The notes below the pieces were generated by a model. That model was not told where the DNA came from. It saw only the letters and a program-made list of their open reading frames with translations, and ran no database searches. A stretch of DNA of 37,855 nucleotides from JAAAPF01 sp964481035 (lineage in GTDB: Bacteria > Pseudomonadota > Alphaproteobacteria > Geminicoccales > Geminicoccaceae): positions 1-37,855 of the forward strand of contig CAYZSE010000011.1 of the NCBI GenBank assembly GCA_964481035.1, read 5' to 3'. Made by a program: the position numbers and the translations under genes. This document shows positions 8,110 through 15,866 of this stretch, piece by piece; the first letter of the stretch is position 1; every line of letters starts with the position of its first letter.

Positions 8110-10240
8110 GACCGCCGGGCTCGACGCCCGCGACGCGGAAGACCTCGCGGTGTTCGCGAGCCAACTCGAAGGGCTTGGGATCCGCGCGGGGGTTCACGTT
8201 CGGTCGGTGCCCGACGGGCTGGGCCGTAACGCCCGGTTCGACCTGGCCCCCTACCTGCGCGACGGGCCGATGGCCGCGACCGACGGGCTCACCGTCCTCG
8301 CCGCGCACCGGCTCACGGATCGCAACCTCGCCGCGCTGCGCCGGTTGGCCGGCGGCGAGCCGCGCCGGGCCGTGGCCTTCGGTTCCTTTCCCACCCGGCA
8401 GGCGGTCGTCGCGACCGCCGCCAAGCTCTCCTTTGTGCTGGGCGAGGATCCCGACGTCGTCGACGTGAGCGCGACGGGTGTCCTGCCGCGCGACCTCGAT
8501 GCCGGCGCGCCGGTGTTCGGTGTGCCCCGTCGGGCGAGCGCGGCCCCGAGGCCACGATTGCTCGTCGTCGAGCCGGATCTGGCGGAAGGCCGTCAGGTTG
8601 CCGGACTGGGGGCTCTCGCGCTGTCGCGCACGGTGCAGACGACCGTTCTCGTCAACGGCCGAACGAAGCGCGAGTGGCTCGCCACACGCGGCGTCGGTCC
8701 GCCCTTCTACCAGTATGGCGAGGTGCTGCCGGCCGCGTTGGCCGAACGGGTCGACCTGTGCGCGATCTTCGTGCCGCTGCAGGGCAACTACCGCCTTCAG
8801 TGCCTGATCGCCAACCTGGTGCTCGCCGGCGCGGTGCTGCTCGACTGCACGGGCGATCACGGCATCGCGGAGGTGAGCGACGCCTTCCTGCGGGCGCCCA
8901 CCGAGCTCGCCGCTCTGCTGCCGTTCCTCGCCACCGAGATCCTGCCCAATCTACCCGTGCTCGGCGAGCACGTCCGAGCCTCGTCGGTGGCCGGCCGGTG
9001 CCGTGGCGAGCATCTTCGCGACCGGCTCGCCGGCGCGCCGGGCGGAAAGGGAGAACGGTCACCGGCCATCCCGCCGGCCCGTGCGGGCAGCGCCGAAGCC
9101 GCGGCTGTGCCCAAGCTCGTCATCATGCCGACCAACGGCGTCGGCCTCGGCCATGCGCAGCGCTGCGTGCTGATCGCCGACGAGCTCGACCGCAGCCGTA
9201 TCGCCCCGGTGTTCGCGGTCTTTCCCAGTTGCGCCGGCCTGGTGAGGAGCTACGGCTACGACACCATGCCGCTGGTCCCGCGCAGCGCGCTGCACGTGCA
9301 GGCCTTCGCCAACGACCTGCCGAACTACCTCCGCTTGCGCGCGCTCGCCGACGACGCGCGGGGGATGGTCTTCGACGGCGGCCACATCTTCGATTCGGTC
9401 TACCGAACGATCCTCGAGCACCGCCTGAAAGGCGTCTGGATCCGGCGGGGCTTGTGGCAGGCGCAGCAGGACAACACGACGTCGCTCGACCGCGAGAAGG
9501 CCTTCGCGCGGGTGATCGTGCCGAGCGAGGCGTTCGACGAATTGAACGTCGCCTACTCGCACGGCGAGCACGTGCACGCCGTCGGCCCGATCGTCCGATG
9601 CGACGTCCTCGGTGCGGCGCGCCGGAGGACGCTGCGCGCGCAACTCGCCGAGCGCTACGGCCTGGACTTCGCCAGGCTGGTGATCACCCAGCTCGGCGGC
9701 GGCGTCGCCGCCGATCGCGGCGCCCAGATCCAAGCGATCTGCGGCATGCTCGAGCGGCGGGCCGACGTCCTCCACCTCGTCCTCGCTTGGCCGACCGCCG
9801 TTCTCGAGCCCGGCTGGTTTCGCTGGCAGCGGACCCGGATCGTCAAGACGCACCACGCCGGCGTGCTCGCGGACGCGGCCGATCTCGCGATCACGGCGGC
9901 CGGCTACAACGCCTTTCACGAGGTGCTCTACGGCGCCCGCGCCGCCATCTTCGTCCCTCAGACCGGCTCCTTCATGGACGATCAGCGGGCGCGCGCCATG
10001 GCGGCCCGGGAGCGCGAACTCGCGGGGTTCGTCGAGCCGCACGAGTTGATGGCGCTGGAGCGGGAGATCGCCCGCCAGCTGGACGCCGGCGCGAGCGAGG
10101 CGGCGAGGCGGCGGCTCCGGGCGCTCGAGCTACCGCCGCCGGGCAACACGCGGGCCGCCCAACTGATCGTGGAGTCGATGGATGCAGACGCACCGCTGGA
10201 ACGCGCTGCTCGCTCGGATCGTCGCCGACGAGCCCGATGA
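8096..10240 (+). CDS. large two-part protein with C-terminal MurG-like (GT28) glycosyltransferase domain
   Basis: From the GTG at 8096 the product has 714 residues; a TTG at 8072 is the alternative start, both inside the end of the preceding gene. Residues 1-310 look like a GT-B-type Rossmann module (RPRLLVVEPDLAEGRQVAG, then VDLCAIFVPLQGNYR), but I see no complete sugar-binding motif. A Pro/Ala linker at about 310-335 leads to a second module. This begins PKLVIMPTNGVGLGHAQR at about 338, the glycine-rich acceptor loop of MurG/UDP-glycosyltransferases. It has ITQLGGGVAADRG at about 530 and ITAAGYNAFHEVLYGARAAI at about 600, the donor-site G-x-N/S-x2-E analogue. Two GT-like halves in one chain suggest two sequential transfers, or one active and one structural half. 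No transmembrane helix is visible. Confidence 0.65.
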   Translation: MLWCETAGLDARDAEDLAVFASQLEGLGIRAGVHVRSVPDGLGRNARFDLAPYLRDGPMAATDGLTVLAAHRLTDRNLAALRRLAGGEPRRAVAFGSFPTRQAVVATAAKLSFVLGEDPDVVDVSATGVLPRDLDAGAPVFGVPRRASAAPRPRLLVVEPDLAEGRQVAGLGALALSRTVQTTVLVNGRTKREWLATRGVGPPFYQYGEVLPAALAERVDLCAIFVPLQGNYRLQCLIANLVLAGAVLLDCTGDHGIAEVSDAFLRAPTELAALLPFLATEILPNLPVLGEHVRASSVAGRCRGEHLRDRLAGAPGGKGERSPAIPPARAGSAEAAAVPKLVIMPTNGVGLGHAQRCVLIADELDRSRIAPVFAVFPSCAGLVRSYGYDTMPLVPRSALHVQAFANDLPNYLRLRALADDARGMVFDGGHIFDSVYRTILEHRLKGVWIRRGLWQAQQDNTTSLDREKAFARVIVPSEAFDELNVAYSHGEHVHAVGPIVRCDVLGAARRRTLRAQLAERYGLDFARLVITQLGGGVAADRGAQIQAICGMLERRADVLHLVLAWPTAVLEPGWFRWQRTRIVKTHHAGVLADAADLAITAAGYNAFHEVLYGARAAIFVPQTGSFMDDQRARAMAARERELAGFVEPHELMALEREIARQLDAGASEAARRRLRALELPPPGNTRAAQLIVESMDADAPLERAARSDRRRRAR

Positions 10241-10592
10241 CCTGGATGAGCTCACCGCCGCCTTCGACCCGCGCCGCGCGCCGACGGGCCGCATGGTGAT
10301 GCCGGAGATCGAGGCGGTCTCGATGCCGTCGACGCCCCTGGCACGGCGTGACGCCGTCTGCATCGGCCTGCGTGCCACCGCCTCCTTGCCGGACGCCGCC
10401 GACCGCGCCATGCGCCTCGCCGCCTTCGCGGCGGAGCGCGACGTGGAGGTCGTCGTCCTGGCCCACGTCGACCATGTCGGCCTCGAGCGTTTCGGCTTCC
10501 GCGTCGAGCGGATCGCCGGCGCCACCGAGGCGCAGCGGGACGCCTGCGAGGCCCAGATACGGCGCCTGTGGAATATCGACCTCGTCCTGTAG
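10182..10592 (+). CDS. hypothetical protein coupled to the glycosyltransferases
   Basis: The product has 136 residues and no signal peptide or membrane span. The start lies 59 bp inside the 3' end of the large glycosyltransferase gene. The visible order is a helical N-terminus (WNALLARIVADEPDDLDEL), then IGLRATASLPDAADRAMRLA, then a strand-rich part VEVVVLAHVDHVGLERFGF and a final amphipathic helix ending RLWNIDLVL. The strand-helix pattern could be a small Rossmann-like domain. I do not recognise the family. Position and overlap suggest it works with the preceding enzyme. Confidence 0.55.
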   Translation: MQTHRWNALLARIVADEPDDLDELTAAFDPRRAPTGRMVMPEIEAVSMPSTPLARRDAVCIGLRATASLPDAADRAMRLAAFAAERDVEVVVLAHVDHVGLERFGFRVERIAGATEAQRDACEAQIRRLWNIDLVL

Positions 10593-10594
10593 AT

Positions 10595-10609
10595 GCACGG
10601 ACGCCGTGC
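10595..10609. terminator. possible terminator hairpin after the glycosyltransferase cassette
   Basis: The arms GCACGG and CCGTGC pair perfectly around ACG, three bases after the stop of the 10182 gene, in the 110-bp gap before the convergent purA. There is no T-run, so intrinsic termination is not established. The same gap holds a short direct repeat GCGATCGGCGG at about 10623 and 10644. Confidence 0.25.
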
Positions 10610-10702
10610 GGCGCCACGCGCCGCGATCGGCGGTGCTCAATGCGCGATCGGCGGGTGCCCGCCCGGCGCGACGGCACCAGGCTGGCCGACGCGGTCGGCG
10701 GC

Positions 10703-12010
<1,308 letters not shown>

Positions 12011-12196
12011 CGTCTCCGCCCCGTTCGCTGTTCGGGCGGGGACTATGCCGACAAGGCCCGCCGCCGCAAGCCCGGCGGCGCCACCATGGCCCGCCCTCCC
12101 GTTCGCCCAAAGCAGGGCTAGCTAATCGGACCGGCCAAGTCCACTTTCACGAGGCAGTCGCGATGGTTTGCGGACTGCCCGCCGAAAGCCGCCGCC
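12011..12196. promoter_or_regulatory. divergent purA/feoA intergenic region with leader hairpins
   Basis: These 186 bp must carry the promoters of purA (minus) and the feo operon (plus). On the feo side the arms GGCAGTC (12153-12159) and GACTGCC (12173-12179) form a 7-bp stem 17 bp before the feoA ATG. On the purA side there is the CCGCCC/GGGCGG stem. I looked for a Fur box, an Irr ICE-type palindrome or an FNR site and saw no convincing match, so iron or oxygen control is unproven. Confidence 0.35.
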
Positions 12197-12748
12197 ATGC
12201 CAGCCGCCGCGCGTCTTCTCTCCTGGTTTCGATCGCGCCGCGCGCCGTCCTTGCCCGTGCCGCCGAGCGAGTTTCCCTTGAGCGAGGTGCTCTGCGGGCG
12301 GCCGGTGCAGGTGGCGCGCCTGCTCGGGCGGCCGATGGCGCTCGCGCGCCTGCGCGACATGGGCGTCGGCGAAGATCGCATCCTGCGTGTCGAGCAGCGG
12401 CGCGCGGACGGCGGCCTCGTTCTCGCCATGGCCGAGAGCCGGCTGGCGCTCGACGCCGAGACGGCGGCCGCGGTTCGGGTGCGGACGGAGCCCGGTGGTG
12501 CGGCCGCGCGCGGACGACGGCTGTGGGACCTCGCACCCGGTGAGCGCGCCCGCGTCGTCGGCCTCGCCGCCGGCGCCTCCGCCTACCGCGCCAAGCTGCT
12601 GGCGATGGGCCTCCTGCCCGGTACGGTGATCGAGCTCGTCCGCTCGGCGCCATTGGGTGATCCGATGGAGCTGCGCGTGCGCGGCTACGGCTTGAGCCTG
12701 CGTCGCGCCGAGGCGGCCGTCCTCGAGCTGGAGGATCTCGCCCGATGA
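12197..12748 (+). CDS. feoA: FeoA, two FeoA (SH3-like) domains in tandem
   Basis: The product has 183 residues, about twice a normal FeoA of 75-85. After a basic 24-residue leader, the first FeoA-like domain (about 26-97) reads FPLSEVLCGRPVQVARL with ALARLRDMGVGEDRILRV. The second (about 108-180) reads RLWDLAPGERARVVGL with YRAKLLAMGLLPGTVIELV and ends in the family's VRGYGLSLRRAEA. FeoA is a small cytosolic SH3-like partner needed for FeoB-dependent ferrous iron uptake. The second copy fits the consensus better; the first is more diverged. Its stop overlaps the feoB start (ATGA at 12745-12748), so the two are translationally coupled. Confidence 0.9.
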   Translation: MPAAARLLSWFRSRRAPSLPVPPSEFPLSEVLCGRPVQVARLLGRPMALARLRDMGVGEDRILRVEQRRADGGLVLAMAESRLALDAETAAAVRVRTEPGGAAARGRRLWDLAPGERARVVGLAAGASAYRAKLLAMGLLPGTVIELVRSAPLGDPMELRVRGYGLSLRRAEAAVLELEDLAR

Positions 12749-14871
12749 CCGTCGTCCAGGTCGCGATGATCGGCAACCCCAACGCGGGCAAGACGACCCT
12801 CTTCAACGCGCTCACCGGTCTTCGCCAGGATGTCGGCAACTGGCCGGGCGTCACGGTCGAGAAGAAGGCCGGGCGCTTCGCCCATGCCGGCGTCGATGTC
12901 GAGGTGGTCGACCTGCCGGGCACCTACGCCCTGCACGCCGACGTCGACGGCCTTTCCCTCGACGAGCGCATCGCCCGCGACTACGCGCTCGAAGGCGCGG
13001 CCGACGTGCTCTTGAACGTCGTCGATGCCTCCAACATCGAGCGCAATCTGTACCTCACGGCACAGCTCGTCGAGCTCGGCCGGCCGCTGGTCGTGGCGTT
13101 GGCCATGGTCGACGTCGCCCGCTCCTGGGACGTCGTCGTCGACGCCGACGTGCTGGCGCAGCGGCTCGGCTGTCCGGTCGTGCCGATCACGGCCGCGAGC
13201 GGCGCGGGGCTCGGCGCGTTGCGCACGGCGCTCGTGGAGGCGGCGCGCGCGCCGCGGGGACCGGCGGGCCGCATCGTCTACGCGCCGGCGGTCGAGGCGG
13301 CGCTGGACGATCTGCTCACGCGGGGCCTCACCCCGGACCGCGCCGCGGCGGTGCGCCGCCTCGAGGGGGCCGGAGCCCGCGGTGAGGCGGCCATCGCCGA
13401 GCTCGACGCGGACGCCGACATCGCCGTCGCCAGCGGGCGTTACACGTTCGTCGCCGAAGCTGCGGGCGCCGCCGTGCGCCGGGGCGTCGGGCGCGAGCGG
13501 CGCATCTCGGATGCGCTCGACCGGGTGATCCTGCACCGCGTGCTGGGCATCCCGATCTTTCTCGCGTGCATGTACGCGCTGTTCATGCTGACCATCAACG
13601 TGGGCGGCGCGTTCGTCGACTTCTTCGACATCCTCGGNNNNNNNNNNNNNNNNNNNNNNNNNNNNNNNNNNNNNNNNNNNNNNNNNNNNNNNNNNNNNNN
13701 NNNNNNNNNNNNNNNNNNNNNNNNNNNNNNNNNNNNNGGCAAGGCCTTCGTGCCGATGATCCTCGGCTTCGGCTGCACCATCCCGGCGGTGATGGCGACG
13801 CGTACCCTCGACGACGCCCGCGACCGGACGATCGCCATCATGATGGCGCCCTTCATGTCCTGTGGCGCGCGGCTGCCGGTCTACGCGCTCTTTGCCGCTG
13901 CCTTCTTCCCGACGGGCGGCCAGAACCTCGTCTTCGCGCTGTACCTGATCGGCATCATCGCGGCGATCCTCACGGGTCTCGTGCTGCGCCACACGCTCCT
14001 CCAGGGCCGGACCTCGCCCTTCATCATGGAGCTGCCGCCCTACCGCCTGCCGCGGCCAGGCGCGATGCTGCGCCGCACGGGCGAGCGCCTGTGGAGCTTC
14101 ATCGAGGGTGCCGGGCGGATCATCGTGGCGGTGGTCGTCGTCATCACCTTCCTCAACGCCTGGGGCACCGACGGCCGGTTCGACGCCGCCGACAGCGACC
14201 GCTCGGTGCTCGCCGCGATCGGCCGCACGATCACGCCGGTCTTCGCGCCGATGGGCATCGAGGAGGAGAACTGGCCCGCGACCGTGGGCCTCTTTACCGG
14301 CATCCTCGCCAAGGAGGCCGTGGTCGGCACGCTCGATGCTCTCTACACCGACCTCGCCCGGGCCTCGGCACCTGCGGCAGCGGAGGCGGCGCCCGCGCTC
14401 GGCGCCGCCGCGTGGACCGCGCTCGCGACCATCCCGGAGAATCTGGGCCTCGTCGCCGACGGCTGGGCCGATCCGGCCGGCATTGCCGTCGCGACCTTCG
14501 CCGACGATGCGGCCGCGGCCGCAGCCAACGCCGTCACCACCGGCACCTTCGGGGCGATGCAGGAGCGGTTCGACGGCCCGGCGGGCGCGTTTGCCTATCT
14601 TCTCTTGGTCCTCCTCTACGCGCCCTGCCTCGCCGCCATGGGCGCCATCTGGCGCGAGGCCGGACCGCGTTGGGGCACCTTTGCCGCGCTCTGGACGACG
14701 GGTCTCGGCTACCTCACCGCGGTCGCCTTCTACCAGGCGGCGACGTTGGCCCGCGATCCCGTCGCGTCCTCGCTCTGGCTCGCGGTGATCGCGGCGGTCG
14801 TCGTGATCGGCTATCGCGGGCTGGCCCGCGCCGGAGCGTCCGGTGGCGGCGTTCCGGCGCGGGCGCTGTAG
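12745..14871 (+). CDS. feoB: ferrous iron transporter FeoB (interrupted by assembly gap)
   Basis: FeoB carries an N-terminal GTPase and a membrane domain for Fe2+ import. Visible G motifs are G1 GNPNAGKTT at 10-18, G2 region VGNWPGVTVEKK, and G3 DLPG at 56-59. G4 reads VVALAMVDVA, so the usual N-x-x-D asparagine is Ala120 while Asp123 is kept. G5 reads PITAASGAG. The membrane part after the gap is typical: GKAFVPMILGFGCTIPAVM and MMAPFMSCGARLPVYALF, both with the conserved cysteines. The N run at 13638-13737 removes the stretch between INVGGAFVDFFDIL and GKAFVP. Compared with E. coli FeoB, roughly 85 residues belong there, so the 708-codon length is a minimum. The reading frame is nominally kept across the gap. 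Confidence 0.95.
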   Translation: MTVVQVAMIGNPNAGKTTLFNALTGLRQDVGNWPGVTVEKKAGRFAHAGVDVEVVDLPGTYALHADVDGLSLDERIARDYALEGAADVLLNVVDASNIERNLYLTAQLVELGRPLVVALAMVDVARSWDVVVDADVLAQRLGCPVVPITAASGAGLGALRTALVEAARAPRGPAGRIVYAPAVEAALDDLLTRGLTPDRAAAVRRLEGAGARGEAAIAELDADADIAVASGRYTFVAEAAGAAVRRGVGRERRISDALDRVILHRVLGIPIFLACMYALFMLTINVGGAFVDFFDILXXXXXXXXXXXXXXXXXXXXXXXXXXXXXXXXXXGKAFVPMILGFGCTIPAVMATRTLDDARDRTIAIMMAPFMSCGARLPVYALFAAAFFPTGGQNLVFALYLIGIIAAILTGLVLRHTLLQGRTSPFIMELPPYRLPRPGAMLRRTGERLWSFIEGAGRIIVAVVVVITFLNAWGTDGRFDAADSDRSVLAAIGRTITPVFAPMGIEEENWPATVGLFTGILAKEAVVGTLDALYTDLARASAPAAAEAAPALGAAAWTALATIPENLGLVADGWADPAGIAVATFADDAAAAAANAVTTGTFGAMQERFDGPAGAFAYLLLVLLYAPCLAAMGAIWREAGPRWGTFAALWTTGLGYLTAVAFYQAATLARDPVASSLWLAVIAAVVVIGYRGLARAGASGGGVPARAL
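13638..13737. other. assembly gap (100 N) inside feoB
   Basis: This is a run of exactly 100 N, the conventional placeholder for a scaffold join of unknown size. Both flanks are unambiguous feoB sequence. The missing family segment suggests a true length nearer 250 bp. Confidence 0.98.
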
Positions 14872-14876
14872 CGGTC

Positions 14877-15134
14877 GTGCTGCTCGAGCTGCGCGATCGG
14901 CTGCGCGCGACCGGGCCGGCGACCGCGGGCGAGCTCGCCCACCGCCTCGGCCTGCCGGTGCCGCTCGTCGAGGACATGCTCCAGCGCTGGATCGCCAAGG
15001 GCCGGGTCCGGCGCCGCGCCGACCTCGACCGCTGCGGGCGTTGCGGCAAGCGCGGCACGTGCGGCGTCGTTGCCGACGAGTGCGGCGATCGCTATGCCTG
15101 GGTCGAGGACCAGGCTACGCCCAGCCGCCACTGA
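14877..15134 (+). CDS. feoC: FeoC-like winged-helix protein with Cys cluster
   Basis: The product has 85 residues; the GTG at 14877 lies five bases after the feoB stop. The N-terminal half is a winged-helix module (ELRDRLRATGPATAGELAHR, LVEDMLQRWIAKGRVRR). The C-terminal half has four cysteines, Cys53, Cys56, Cys62 and Cys69 (C-x2-C-x5-C-x6-C), the layout of FeoC proteins. In Klebsiella and E. coli FeoC such cysteines bind an oxygen-sensitive iron-sulfur cluster, and FeoC protects or regulates FeoB. The size, position and Cys motif together support the call. Its last 20 bp overlap the convergent 15115 gene. Confidence 0.85.
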   Translation: MLLELRDRLRATGPATAGELAHRLGLPVPLVEDMLQRWIAKGRVRRRADLDRCGRCGKRGTCGVVADECGDRYAWVEDQATPSRH

Positions 15135-15852
15135 AGGGGATGACGGTCCCGGTCATGAAATCGGCGGCCGGCGAGGCGAGGAAGGCGAGGACAGCGCCCG
15201 CCTCCTCCGCCGAGGCCAGCCGCCGGAGCGGTATGTTGGCCTCGATCTTGGCCCGGGCTTCGGGATCGGTGAGCAGCTCGTCGGGAAAGTAGGTCGGGCT
15301 CGCGACGAAGTTGGGGGCGAGGGCCAGGACCTTGATGTCGTCCTTGGCGAGCTCGACTGCGAGCGTCTTCGCCATGGCGTTGGCGGCGCCGCGGGCGATG
15401 ACGTAGGGCGCGTAGTTGGCGAGCCCGCGCAAGGGCGCTGCGGACGTCACCAGCACGACCTTGCCGCCGCCGCGCCGGCGGAAGTTCGGCACGAAGGCGG
15501 CAATGCGCTGGAACGGCTCGACGCACAGCGCCGTCAGCGCCGCCTGCAGCTCGTCCGCGGCATCCGGGCCGAGCGGGGCGCGGATGGCGGGATGATCGTC
15601 GTTGGCGATGAGGCAGGCGAGCGGTCCAACCTCCGCGGCGAGGGCCTCGGGATCTTGCTGCGCGAGTGCCATGAGGCCGGGATGAGCGCGGGCGAAGCGG
15701 GCGCGCTCTTTCGCGTCCGCAAAGCTCGGATCGTGGCAGAGGACGTGTGCGCCACGCGCGAGGCAGGCCCGCGCCGCGGCGAGCCCCAAGAACCCTTCGA
15801 CGTGGGTGACGAGGATGCGTGCGCCCGCGAGATCACCCGGATCCGGCGCCAT
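15115..15852 (-). CDS. halohydrin dehalogenase-like enzyme (SDR superfamily, S-Y-R triad)
   Basis: The product has 245 residues from the ATG at 15852. It has the SDR fold but not SDR oxidoreductase chemistry. The glycine-rich NAD(P) motif is replaced by Thr16-HVEG-Phe21-Leu-Gly23 (T-x4-F-x-G). The triad is Ser137, Tyr150 and Arg154 (S-x12-Y-x3-R) where classical SDRs have YxxxK. Both are the published signatures of halohydrin dehalogenases, which convert vicinal haloalcohols to epoxides and open epoxides with anions. From memory of HheC, the resemblance extends to LCHDPSF (HheC ACHDESF), VTSAAP (ITSATP), APNF...PTYFP (GPNY...PYFYP) and the C-terminal AFLASPAADFMTG. The gene starts four bases after the serA stop, in apparent operon with serC-serA. 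The natural substrate is unknown. An ordinary SDR is unlikely given both altered motifs. Confidence 0.85.
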   Translation of the reverse strand: MAPDPGDLAGARILVTHVEGFLGLAAARACLARGAHVLCHDPSFADAKERARFARAHPGLMALAQQDPEALAAEVGPLACLIANDDHPAIRAPLGPDAADELQAALTALCVEPFQRIAAFVPNFRRRGGGKVVLVTSAAPLRGLANYAPYVIARGAANAMAKTLAVELAKDDIKVLALAPNFVASPTYFPDELLTDPEARAKIEANIPLRRLASAEEAGAVLAFLASPAADFMTGTVIPFSGGWA

Positions 15853-15866
15853 GCGCTTAGAAGCGC
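15853..15866. promoter_or_regulatory. 14-bp palindrome at the serA stop / downstream start
   Basis: GCGCTT-AG-AAGCGC is a perfect 6-bp inverted repeat. It spans the serA TAA stop and ends at the base before the ATG of the halohydrin dehalogenase-like gene. A hairpin here could tune initiation of the second gene, whose own Shine-Dalgarno is weak. Confidence 0.3.

Noticed and set aside
12011..12196. Fur, Irr or FNR operator upstream of feoA
   Set aside because: No palindrome resembling any of these boxes could be found by eye. A matrix search would settle it.
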